NCBI GenBank assembly: GCA_964534705.1
Contig: CAZHPY010000007.1
Location: forward strand, 1 to 38,222
DNA length: 38,222 nucleotides
Source: CAZHPY01 sp964534705
GTDB lineage: Bacteria > Omnitrophota > Gorgyraeia > 2-01-FULL-45-10
Reading direction: 5' to 3'
Shown here: piece by piece, positions 25,828-32,348 of the stretch
Layout: the number at the start of each line of letters is the position of its first letter
Position numbering within the stretch: position 1 is the stretch's first letter
Position numbers and translations under genes: made by a program
The notes under the pieces: model-generated
What the model was told of the DNA's origin: nothing
Database searches by the model: none
The model's input: the letters and a program-made list of their open reading frames with translations, nothing else

Positions 25828-27048
25828 TTAGGTCCTCTCCTTATTTTTTTTATACTTCTTTAAAAATTCTTTCATGAAATTATCGAATCTATTTTCCGCG
25901 ATCGCGGCACGCGATAATTCTATAAGTTTAACATAAAAATGTATATTATGCAATGATACCAGCCTTAAACACAGCAGTTCCTCCGTATTAAAGAGGTGGC
26001 GTATATATGCCCTTGTATAGTTCCTGCATGTCATGCATCCGCAATCCTTATCGATCGGCGTGAAATCTTCCTTGTATTCCGCGTTGCGCAACTGCAGCTC
26101 GCCGTTCATTGTAAATGCCTGGCCATTCCTGCCGTTCCTGGTAGGCACTACGCAGTCAAACATGTCAACGCCTTCGGATATCGCCTCCAATATATCCGGC
26201 GGTGTGCCAAGGCCCATAAGATACCTGGCCTTGTTTTCCGGAAGCAACGACGCAGTGTAAGCGCTGATCTCATGGATAAGATCGTTGGGCTCCCCTACGC
26301 TTACTCCGCCTATGGCGTAACCGTCAAATCCGATGTCCAGCAATTGATCCACGGCTTTCTTCCGCAAATCCAGATAGGTACCCCCTTGCACGATCCCGAA
26401 CAGCAGCTGCCTCTCTGACACTTTGACACTCTGACACTTTGACACTTCCTTTTCGAAATATACTTTCGATCTCTTTGCCCATTTCGTTGTTAGTTCAAGC
26501 GATTGCTCGACGTAGTCACGGGCTGCGGGATAGTGGACGCACTCATCAAACATCATCATGATGTCGCTTCCTAAAGTGCGCTGAATATCTACTACATCTT
26601 CCGGTGTTATGAAATGCTTTCTTCCGTCTATATGAGATGAGAACTCCACCCCTTTTTCACTTATCTTGCGCAATGTAGCAAGGCTGAACACCTGATAGCC
26701 GCCACTATCAGTCAATATAGGCTTATTCCAACCCATAAACTTGTGCAAATCACCGGCTTTTTTAATAATATCCAGGCCGGGCCTCAGGAACAGATGGTAA
26801 GCGTTACCAAGTATTATTTCCGCGCCGCAGTCATTGAGCTCGTCATTTGAAAGCGTCTTTACGCTCCCCTGCGTCCCTACCGGCATAAAAACGGGCGTAT
26901 TGACCTCGCCATGGGCGGTTTTCAACTTCCCCAGCCGCGCTTTTGAATTCGCGTCCTTGTGGATTAGGGAAAATGCGCTTTCTTGTGTATTACCCTCTAA
27001 CTTTGTCTCTTTGTCTCTTGTCACTTTGTCTCCAACTCTTTTAATCAC
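25828..27048 (-). CDS. tgt: Queuine tRNA-ribosyltransferase (tRNA-guanine transglycosylase)
   Basis: Tgt swaps guanine 34 of Asn, Asp, His and Tyr tRNAs for preQ1, the first tRNA-bound step to queuosine. The core is intact: PVFMPVGTQGSVK, DSGGYQVFSL (D114), FGIVQGG, GGVSVGEPND, FDCVVPTRNGRNG (nucleophile D298) and the zinc site CGCMTCRNY (C336, C338, C341) with a later His. Two stretches are not family sequence. The first 27 residues (VGDKVTRDKETK) are encoded by an 8-bp array, and VSKCQSVKVS (202-211) by another. The ordinary Tgt domain begins near FSLIH (26-30). The start is GTG at 27048, overlapping the queA stop as GTGA; a second GTG inside the array (residue 9) is also possible. Identity is certain, the start less so. 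Confidence 0.96.
   Translation of the reverse strand: MIKRVGDKVTRDKETKLEGNTQESAFSLIHKDANSKARLGKLKTAHGEVNTPVFMPVGTQGSVKTLSNDELNDCGAEIILGNAYHLFLRPGLDIIKKAGDLHKFMGWNKPILTDSGGYQVFSLATLRKISEKGVEFSSHIDGRKHFITPEDVVDIQRTLGSDIMMMFDECVHYPAARDYVEQSLELTTKWAKRSKVYFEKEVSKCQSVKVSERQLLFGIVQGGTYLDLRKKAVDQLLDIGFDGYAIGGVSVGEPNDLIHEISAYTASLLPENKARYLMGLGTPPDILEAISEGVDMFDCVVPTRNGRNGQAFTMNGELQLRNAEYKEDFTPIDKDCGCMTCRNYTRAYIRHLFNTEELLCLRLVSLHNIHFYVKLIELSRAAIAENRFDNFMKEFLKKYKKNKERT
26414..26445 (-). repeat. Octanucleotide array (GTGTCARA)4 inside tgt
   Basis: Four 8-bp units alternate GTGTCAAA and GTGTCAGA on the coding strand. They are read in frame as the peptide VSKCQSVKVS of Tgt. The same peptide, from an almost identical array, occurs in QueA (27247-27278), though the two enzymes are unrelated in sequence. 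The location matches a surface region before the FGIVQGG motif. Confidence 0.88.
27002..27032 (-). repeat. Octanucleotide array (GAGACAAA) at the 5' end of tgt
   Basis: Three 8-bp units GAGACAAA and one 7-bp unit GTGACAA lie in the first codons of tgt, read as GDKVTRDKETK. The unit is the same as in the ruvB and ruvC arrays. It lengthens Tgt before the conserved domain and adds a strongly charged segment. Confidence 0.85.
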
Positions 27049-28067
27049 AGTATCAGCATCGCGTCGCCATAGCTGAAGAAACGGTACTTTTCTTCTATAG
27101 CCCGATGATACGCCTCAAATATGAAATCCTTCCCCGCAAACGCGCTTACCAAAAGCATCAGCGTTGATTTCGGCAAGTGGAAATTTGTTATAAGATGATC
27201 GACGACTTTGAATTTATAACCAGGATATATGTACATATCGGTGTATCCTGACACTTTGACACTTTGACACTTTGACACTATCTTATCGGCGCAGTATTCT
27301 AAAACACGCGTTGATGTTGTGCCGACCGCAAAGACCTTTCCGCCGTTTTTCTTTGTCTCTTTTATTATTTCGATAGTCTCCGCAGGCAACTCAAAGTATT
27401 CCGCGTGCATCCGGTGCGACTCGACATCTTCTGCCTTGACCGGCGCGAACGTCCCGTAATTGGTATGTAATGTTACATACGCTAACCGCACGCCGCTAAC
27501 CGCTAACCGATCTAACAGTTCTTTCGTAAAATGTAATCCAGCTGTCGGACTTGCGGTAGCGCCTTCCTTATGGCCATATACGGTTTGATAATCGTTTTTA
27601 TCTTCAGGGACGTCGATCCTGTCTATGTAAGGCGGAAGCGGCATATGACCCGATTCCTTAAGGATATCCGCGACAGGCCTGTCGAATTTTATATACCTGC
27701 CGACCTTGCCCCGTTCCATCAACTCGACGGTATCCCCTGATTCAAGGATTACCCGTTCTCCCGCTTTCAATCTTCCCGATGGCCTCACAAGCGCCTCGCA
27801 AACAGGGTCCTTGTTCTCCAGCAGGAACAATTCTACTTTTCCTCCTGTCTTCCTTTTTCCAAACAATCTGGCCGGTATCACCTTTGTATTATTAAGCACA
27901 AGGCAATCGCCTTTTTTAAAATAACCTGTTATGTCGGCAAAAGTTTTATTTGTTATCGTCCGGCTGGCCCGGTCAAGCGCCATGAGCCGGCAACTCACGC
28001 GTTCTTTAAGCGGATACTGCGCAATGAATTCTCTCGGCAGGATATAATCAAATTCGGAAAGCTTCAC
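27045..28067 (-). CDS. queA: S-adenosylmethionine:tRNA ribosyltransferase-isomerase QueA
   Basis: QueA moves the ribosyl part of S-adenosylmethionine onto preQ1 in tRNA to form epoxyqueuosine. Family landmarks are FDYILPREFIAQYP, DRASRTI, NNTKVIPARLFGKR, TASPTAGLHFT (171-181), THxNYGTFAPV and ITNFHLPKSTLMLLVSAF. The 340-residue length is close to E. coli (356). The start is GTG at 28067 with GGAGG 9 nt before it; both lie in one arm of a 14-bp inverted repeat. Residues 264-273 (VSKCQSVKVS) come from an 8-bp array in a segment that is variable between species. Residues about 188-197 come from a CGGTTAG heptamer array. The stop overlaps the tgt start, and queH lies upstream in the same operon. 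Confidence 0.96.
   Translation of the reverse strand: MKLSEFDYILPREFIAQYPLKERVSCRLMALDRASRTITNKTFADITGYFKKGDCLVLNNTKVIPARLFGKRKTGGKVELFLLENKDPVCEALVRPSGRLKAGERVILESGDTVELMERGKVGRYIKFDRPVADILKESGHMPLPPYIDRIDVPEDKNDYQTVYGHKEGATASPTAGLHFTKELLDRLAVSGVRLAYVTLHTNYGTFAPVKAEDVESHRMHAEYFELPAETIEIIKETKKNGGKVFAVGTTSTRVLEYCADKIVSKCQSVKVSGYTDMYIYPGYKFKVVDHLITNFHLPKSTLMLLVSAFAGKDFIFEAYHRAIEEKYRFFSYGDAMLIL
27247..27278 (-). repeat. Octanucleotide array (GTGTCAAA)3 plus one variant unit inside queA
   Basis: Three perfect GTGTCAAA units and a degenerate fourth (GTGTCAGG) are read in frame as VSKCQSVKVS, residues 264-273 of QueA. Three units are 24 bp, so gain or loss of three keeps the frame. The peptide is identical to the one in Tgt. 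Confidence 0.88.
27482..27509 (-). repeat. Heptanucleotide array (CGGTTAG) inside queA
   Basis: Three perfect 7-bp units CGGTTAG and one variant CGGCGTG lie in tandem on the coding strand, read as RLAVSGVRLA in QueA. Unlike the others this array causes no length change compared with the E. coli protein as I recall it (LLEKLRAKGVEMAFVTL). It may have replaced existing codons or be partly a coincidence of Leu/Ala/Val codons. Confidence 0.6.
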
Positions 28068-28137
28068 CCCGTTAGACCTCCAAATACAATATTAACATAT
28101 GGAATAGTGCGATATTTTTGACAAGGTCTAACGGGGT
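28066..28137 (-). repeat. 14-bp inverted repeat flanking a 44-nt loop, overlapping the queA start signals
   Basis: ACCCCGTTAGACCT (28066-28079) and its exact complement AGGTCTAACGGGGT (28124-28137) bound a 72-bp element in the only sizeable gap of operon A, between spoIID-like and queA. In the mRNA the 3' arm covers part of the GGAGG and the GTG start of queA, so a folded stem would hide them. A 25-codon reading frame (28064-28141) runs through the element from ATG in the first arm to a TGA that overlaps the queA GTG. It encodes a peptide that starts MNPVRP and ends GGLTG. It could be a short MITE-like element or a translational control hairpin. Confidence 0.7.
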
Positions 28138-28147
28138 TCATGAAATT

Positions 28148-29314
28148 CTACAACTTGTCTGCGATCTTATCGATCGTCGTAATTTGCGCGCCGGGATAAT
28201 AAAAATCCAGTATCTCTTTGCAGGTTTTGCCTTTTTCGGACAGGCCCTTCGCTCCCCACTGGCACATCCCGACCCCATGCCCCCAGCCTATCCCTTTTAA
28301 AGTAAGTTTATCGCCGTTGATGGATACATCAAAGTTCGTGCTGCGTACCTCATTTGGCCCTATGATATGCCTGAAATCTTTTGCCGTGATTATGTAAGAT
28401 ATGCCTGCCTCGTCTTTTATCTCTACTTTATCTATCCTTCCGGAATTATTCTTTGACACAATGGAAATATCTTTTATCTTCCCCAACTTGTATCCGCCGC
28501 CATTTAATTTTTTTTCAACATCGGCAAGCGTCATCGTTTTTGTCCACTTGTAATGCGGAGACTCTTTACAATAGCCGCATTCAACGCCTTTAAGGCAAGG
28601 CAGGTCTATGTTCCACAAGTTTGACGCATCCTCCGTATGTCCGCCGCATGTAGCGTGATAATAAGTAGGGAAAATATCCCCTTTACAGGTCAATATCTGG
28701 CCCGACGTCATCTTTACCGCCCTCGTAGTGGACCATCTTTCCGAAGTTGCCCCGCTGTATACCTGGGAATAGATATCATTGGTCAGGTCATAATCCTGTA
28801 ATTTATTCTGCCTGGCCTGGTGCAGGGCAAACGTGCGCGCAGTGACCGCCTGGGCTTTAATTGCCTCTATGGGCCAGCGATGGGACACTTCATTATATAG
28901 AACGCCGTACAGGTACTCTTCGAGCGGCACCCTGTTTATTACCATCAGCTTCATGTTTTCTTTACGAATAATATCTACGCTGCCCCTGAATGCCCTGCCG
29001 TCTATGTATACGTAAGAACTTTCCGGAACGATCACCCTGATCTTTGAAAATTTAAGGTCTCTCTGGCCGAACATTATGCCCTGATCGCTCGCGCTGACGA
29101 TCGTATGAAGGATATAACCGCCCGTCAGAAGTTTATCTGACGTAGTAGAATATATCCTGTAACCACCTTTGATCGCCAGCAGCACATTGTCTTTATTGTC
29201 CAGGACAAGCACGCGCAGGACAGGATTTGTCGTTTTTTTAACCAGCTGCGCATCGGCCCTCGCAACTGAGAGCGACAACAGGATCGCCAGGATCAGGGTA
29301 AAAAGCTTCTTCAT
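28148..29314 (-). CDS. SpoIID/LytB-family peptidoglycan lytic protein, exported
   Basis: SpoIID-domain proteins are lytic transglycosylases acting on peptidoglycan stripped of stem peptides; in spore formers they work during engulfment. Here no sporulation gene is nearby, so a role in wall remodelling is inferred. A signal peptide (1-22, cleaved near ARADA) is followed by a small N-terminal beta domain. The SpoIID domain (about 110-385) has LEEYLYGVLYNEVS (likely catalytic E142), IKAQAVTARTFAL, YHATCGGHTED (candidate zinc ligands H220, C223, H226) and GWGHGVGMCQWGAKGL. A cysteine cluster CLKGVECGYC (240-249) is extra. The start overlaps the DUF2905 stop (ATGA). It is cotranscribed with ruvABC and queuosine genes. 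Confidence 0.92.
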   Translation of the reverse strand: MKKLFTLILAILLSLSVARADAQLVKKTTNPVLRVLVLDNKDNVLLAIKGGYRIYSTTSDKLLTGGYILHTIVSASDQGIMFGQRDLKFSKIRVIVPESSYVYIDGRAFRGSVDIIRKENMKLMVINRVPLEEYLYGVLYNEVSHRWPIEAIKAQAVTARTFALHQARQNKLQDYDLTNDIYSQVYSGATSERWSTTRAVKMTSGQILTCKGDIFPTYYHATCGGHTEDASNLWNIDLPCLKGVECGYCKESPHYKWTKTMTLADVEKKLNGGGYKLGKIKDISIVSKNNSGRIDKVEIKDEAGISYIITAKDFRHIIGPNEVRSTNFDVSINGDKLTLKGIGWGHGVGMCQWGAKGLSEKGKTCKEILDFYYPGAQITTIDKIADKL

Positions 29315-29535
29315 TGTTTATGCCTCAGGAATATAAGGATCAGGGAGATAATAATAGATATAAGGATCGACGTTGTAATAGGAAAAAAGAATGAAAAATT
29401 CTTTTTTTGGACATATATATCACCCGGCAGCCTTCCAAGCCATGGTACTTTCGCGCCCAGCATAAAGATCCCGCCGGCGACGATCACTACGACCCCTAAC
29501 AACATCAAAACTTTGCCAATATAATTCAAATCCAC
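29311..29535 (-). CDS. DUF2905 small membrane protein
   Basis: This 74-residue protein has two membrane helices (about 8-26 and 51-70) separated by the family signature KVPWLGRLPGDIYVQKKNFSFFFP, quoted here as the pieces PWLGRLPGDI and NFSFFFP. The family is widespread and of unknown function; it is often found near ruv genes and queuosine genes. The start was set at GTG 29535, because GGGAG lies 5 nt before it; that Shine-Dalgarno is supplied by the heptamer array. A TTG at 29547 inside the array is an alternative. The stop overlaps the spoIID-like start (ATGA). Confidence 0.88.
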   Translation of the reverse strand: MDLNYIGKVLMLLGVVVIVAGGIFMLGAKVPWLGRLPGDIYVQKKNFSFFFPITTSILISIIISLILIFLRHKQ

Positions 29536-29541
29536 AACAAC

Positions 29542-29596
29542 TCCCAACTCTCAACTCTTGACTCTCAACTATGTTTGCCCTTTGTCCCTTTGTCTC
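29542..29596 (-). repeat. Adjoining octamer and heptamer arrays across the queH end and DUF2905 start
   Basis: On the coding strand GAGACAAA, GGGACAAA and GGGCAAA (29574-29596) are read as the basic tail RDKGTKGK of QueH. They are followed, after CATA, by four 7-bp units GTTGAGA, GTCAAGA, GTTGAGA, GTTGGGA (29542-29569). The QueH stop codon is inside the first heptamer, and the last heptamer supplies the Shine-Dalgarno of DUF2905. Confidence 0.85.
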
Positions 29597-30128
29597 TTTT
29601 TTTCTCTATTCTTTCTTTCTCCGAAAACAAACATCCACAATAGTTTTGACAGTAGATCCCCTTCGCCTTGGCTTTGTCATGCGCTTCCCTGAAACCGACC
29701 CTGAAATCTTCATAATGAAATTTTATCTCCGCTTCTTTGGCGACTTCCTCACAGATGTTCCTTACGACCTCATGGTCCTGGTAAGGGCTTCCCAACAGGG
29801 TCGTCGTGAATGCATCAAAACCATTTTCCTTGGCAAATTGGGCCGCCCTTCGCATCCTATACCACCAGCAAACCGGGCACCGGTCCTTGAGAGATTCGCT
29901 ATCGATGATATATTCAAGGTATCCCTCAATATCATACTCTCCCCCGATCACATTAAGGTCGACTTCCCTGGAATATTTTTCCGCTTCTTCCTTTCTCTTC
30001 AGGTATTCCGAATAAGGATGGATATTGGGATTATAAAAAAATCCTGCTATCGTATGGCCGGTCTTTCTCAATACCTCTACGGGATAGATCTCGCAGGGCG
30101 CGCAGCATATGTGTAAGAGGATATTCAA
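29565..30128 (-). CDS. queH: Epoxyqueuosine reductase QueH
   Basis: QueH reduces epoxyqueuosine to queuosine in tRNA, the final step, and replaces the cobalamin enzyme QueG in many bacteria. The 187 residues have the family cysteines: HICCAPC (C8, C9, C12), RCPVCWW (C84, C87) and YCQNYCGC (C160, C164, C166), which hold iron-sulfur and iron centres in the known structure. TTTLLGSPYQDHE and the FYNPNIHPYSEYLKR segment are also typical. The start is TTG at 30128, overlapping the ruvB stop. The C-terminal tail (about 171-187) is lysine-rich and encoded by an octamer array. With queA and tgt in the same operon, three of the late queuosine steps are linked here; preQ1-synthesis genes are not in the window. 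Confidence 0.94.
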   Translation of the reverse strand: MNILLHICCAPCEIYPVEVLRKTGHTIAGFFYNPNIHPYSEYLKRKEEAEKYSREVDLNVIGGEYDIEGYLEYIIDSESLKDRCPVCWWYRMRRAAQFAKENGFDAFTTTLLGSPYQDHEVVRNICEEVAKEAEIKFHYEDFRVGFREAHDKAKAKGIYCQNYCGCLFSEKERIEKKRDKGTKGKHS

Positions 30129-31198
30129 AACATCTCCTTCTGGACTTCTTTGGTCTTTGAAAACCCCATGTGCTCATATGCAGACTTCGTAAGCTCCCTG
30201 CCCCGCGGTGTGCGCTTTAAGAACCCTATCTTAAGTAAAAACGGTTCTACCATATCGGCTATCGTATCGCTTTCCTCATTCAACGATGCCGCTATCGCTT
30301 CTATGCCGGCAGGCCCTCCCCCGAAAGATTCATATATAACAGTCAATACTTTCCGATCTATGTTATCCAGCCCCATCTTGTCTATGTTATGGCTTTTAAG
30401 GGCTTCCTCAGCGGAACCTTTTGTTATTTTTCCGTCACTTTTGACCTGGACCCAATCCCGTACGCGGCGCAGCAGCCTGTTAGCAACCCTTGGAGACCCT
30501 CTTGAGCGCCTGGCTATTTCCTGCGCAGCATCAGTATCTATGTGAATATCCAATATGCTGGCCGAACGCCTTACTATCTTGACCAGGTCATCGCTTTCAT
30601 AGAAGTCCAGGTGATGGAATATACCGAACCTTGACCTTAAAGGAGCTGTAAGAAGCCCCGCGCGCGTTGTTGCCCCGATCAGCGTAAAACGTTTGAGTTT
30701 AAATTTATATGTCCTGGCATATGCGCCCTTATCCATGACTACATCCACTTCAAAATTCTCCATGGCAGGATAGATATACTCTTCCACGGTATTGGAAAGC
30801 CTGTGTATCTCATCAATAAAAAGGATGTCGCCCTCTTCCAGGTTTGTAAGGACGCCTACAAGGTCCCCTGCGCGCTGTATTGCCGGGCCGCTGGTTGAAG
30901 TTATCTTAGTACCCATTTCATGGGAAATAATATGCGCCAAAGATGTCTTGCCTAGTCCCGGAGGCCCCGATAAAAGCGTATGTTCGAGAGGTTCTTTCCT
31001 TTTTTTCGCGGCATCCAAAGAGATCTTCAGGTTGTCCACTACATTTTTCTGTCCTACAAAATCATTAAGCCTGGACGGCCTCAGGGAAAGGATCAATATC
31101 TGATCCTCATCCGTCTCCTGATTTGTGATCAGTTTTTCCCTTCCCGCCGGCGGCGTGATTTTCTTGTCTCTTTGTCTCTTTGTCTCTTTGTCTCCCAT
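30125..31198 (-). CDS. ruvB: Holliday junction branch migration helicase RuvB
   Basis: RuvB is the AAA+ motor that, with RuvA, moves Holliday junctions during recombination. Walker A GPPGLGKT is at 78-85, Walker B reads DILFIDEIHRL, and GATTRAGLLTAPLRSRFG is the sensor region. A winged-helix C-terminus ends in RTPRGRELT. The protein has 357 residues against 336 in E. coli. The excess is at the N-terminus, where MGDKETKRQRDKK is encoded by an octamer array; the family part starts near LRPSRLNDFVGQ. The ATG follows the ruvA stop by 2 nt. A later start would avoid the array but no ATG is available before the core, so the charged tail is probably made. Confidence 0.96.
   Translation of the reverse strand: MGDKETKRQRDKKITPPAGREKLITNQETDEDQILILSLRPSRLNDFVGQKNVVDNLKISLDAAKKRKEPLEHTLLSGPPGLGKTSLAHIISHEMGTKITSTSGPAIQRAGDLVGVLTNLEEGDILFIDEIHRLSNTVEEYIYPAMENFEVDVVMDKGAYARTYKFKLKRFTLIGATTRAGLLTAPLRSRFGIFHHLDFYESDDLVKIVRRSASILDIHIDTDAAQEIARRSRGSPRVANRLLRRVRDWVQVKSDGKITKGSAEEALKSHNIDKMGLDNIDRKVLTVIYESFGGGPAGIEAIAASLNEESDTIADMVEPFLLKIGFLKRTPRGRELTKSAYEHMGFSKTKEVQKEMF
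31163..31194 (-). repeat. Octanucleotide array (GAGACAAA)4 at the 5' end of ruvB
   Basis: Four 8-bp units, three perfect GAGACAAA and one GAGACAAG, start 1 nt after the ATG of ruvB and are read as GDKETKRQRDK. This is the cleanest of the arrays. The same unit occurs at the end of ruvC only 650 bp away and at the start of tgt. Confidence 0.9.
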
Positions 31199-31200
31199 TT

Positions 31201-31827
31201 TTATACCTTCTTGCTCCCTTTATATACCTCATTAAGTACGTCTTCACATGAGGCTATGTTATTATTGCGCTTTATAGCGTTCTCTATCATATCTTTTGCC
31301 TCATTCCTCTTGTACTGGAGCTGAAGCAATACATTGAGGGCCTCTTCCTTGATATCCTCTTTTATCTTAGGCATATCTTTCGAGGCTCCATCCTGTATGA
31401 GGCAGAATTTTCCCACTTTGCCCTGCAGTTTTGCTATTATTTCCCGGGCTTTTTGCTCGCCTATACCGGGCAGGGTCTTTAAAAGGACCATGTCTCCGCT
31501 ATCGATGGCATCGGCTATCTGCGAGAACGAAAGAGTGAGCGCCTTGCAGGCCGCTTTCGGCCCAACTCCGGAAACCTTTATAAATTGTTCAAAAAATTCC
31601 TTTTCAACCTCGTTCAGGAACCCCACCAGCACCGGCATTGCCTTTGAAGGGTCCATCTGGTAATAGTGATAGGTAATGAAATTTATGCTTCCATCAGGCA
31701 ACTTAGCGTTGTCTATAGATTTCATTACCGCGGGCGGGACCAGGACTTCATACGATATCCCATTACATTCAACTATTACGCTAGATTCTTTCTTTCTCTT
31801 TATTTTTCCGCTTATTTCTGAGATCAT
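31201..31827 (-). CDS. ruvA: Holliday junction DNA-binding protein RuvA
   Basis: RuvA binds the four-way junction as a tetramer and recruits RuvB. The 208 residues (E. coli 203) show the OB-fold start MISEISGKIKRKK, and then HYYQMDPSKAMPVLVGFLNEVEK. The two helix-hairpin-helix motifs are FIKVSGVGPKAACKAL and LLKTLPGIGEQKAREII. The C-terminal domain that contacts RuvB ends the chain after an acidic linker. The start overlaps the ruvC stop (ATGA) and ruvB follows after 2 nt, giving the order ruvC-ruvA-ruvB. Confidence 0.96.
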   Translation of the reverse strand: MISEISGKIKRKKESSVIVECNGISYEVLVPPAVMKSIDNAKLPDGSINFITYHYYQMDPSKAMPVLVGFLNEVEKEFFEQFIKVSGVGPKAACKALTLSFSQIADAIDSGDMVLLKTLPGIGEQKAREIIAKLQGKVGKFCLIQDGASKDMPKIKEDIKEEALNVLLQLQYKRNEAKDMIENAIKRNNNIASCEDVLNEVYKGSKKV

Positions 31828-32348
31828 ATCATCCTTTTTCTTGTCTCTTGTCTCTTTGTCTCTTTGTCTCCAACCCTTGCTCCTCTACACAAGTAGCAAT
31901 ATGCTACCGTCATCGCAAGCGCATCGCTCACATCAACCGGATCAGGAAGGTTTTTAAGCTTAAACACATTCTGGACCATACGCTGTACCTGCTGTTTTGA
32001 GGCATGGCCATTACCGGTAACGGCCTTTTTTATCTTTGTAGAAGGATAGCTTATTAAATTCACGCCATTTATCCCGCAAGCAAGACATATGACCGCTCGG
32101 GCGTGGCCCATGAGTATCGCTGTGGTAGGATGCTTATAATGAGAATAGATCTTTTCCAATACTAAAACAGCCGGCTTGTGTTCCTCGATTATATCCGAGA
32201 TCGAATCAAATATTTTTTTTAATCTATTCTGTATGGGCGTATTGGCCGTCGTTTTAATAACACCGGCTTCGACGATCTTTAAATTTCTATCTTCTATTAT
32301 CCCATAACCTGTTGTTTGCAGGCCGGGATCAATGCCAAGAATCCGCAT
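31824..32348 (-). CDS. ruvC: Holliday junction endonuclease RuvC
   Basis: RuvC cuts Holliday junctions symmetrically as a dimer. The catalytic acids fit D7 (LGIDPG), E65 (LVLEKIY), D139 and D142 (VDVSDALA), matching D7, E66, D138 and D141 of E. coli RuvC. The 174-residue length is normal. The last 16 residues (VGDKETKRQETRKRMI) do not belong to the family and are encoded by an octamer array; the conserved domain ends near AMTVAYCY. The start overlaps the yebC stop by 1 nt (TAATG). Confidence 0.95.
   Translation of the reverse strand: MRILGIDPGLQTTGYGIIEDRNLKIVEAGVIKTTANTPIQNRLKKIFDSISDIIEEHKPAVLVLEKIYSHYKHPTTAILMGHARAVICLACGINGVNLISYPSTKIKKAVTGNGHASKQQVQRMVQNVFKLKNLPDPVDVSDALAMTVAYCYLCRGARVGDKETKRQETRKRMI
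31840..31870 (-). repeat. Octanucleotide array (GAGACAAA) at the 3' end of ruvC
   Basis: Units GAGACAAA, GAGACAAA, GAGACAA and GAGACAAG lie in tandem before the ruvC stop and give the tail GDKETKRQETRK. GDKETKRQ is identical to the RuvB N-terminus. One unit has lost a base, which shifts the downstream frame relative to the ruvB copy. Confidence 0.87.

Noticed and set aside
28066..28137. A Rho-independent terminator between spoIID-like and queA
   Set aside because: The inverted repeat has a 44-nt loop and no T run after the second arm; the arm is followed directly by the queA coding sequence.
26414..31870. The short repeats as a CRISPR array
   Set aside because: Units are 7-8 bp, directly adjacent with no spacers, and lie within coding genes. 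No cas gene is present.
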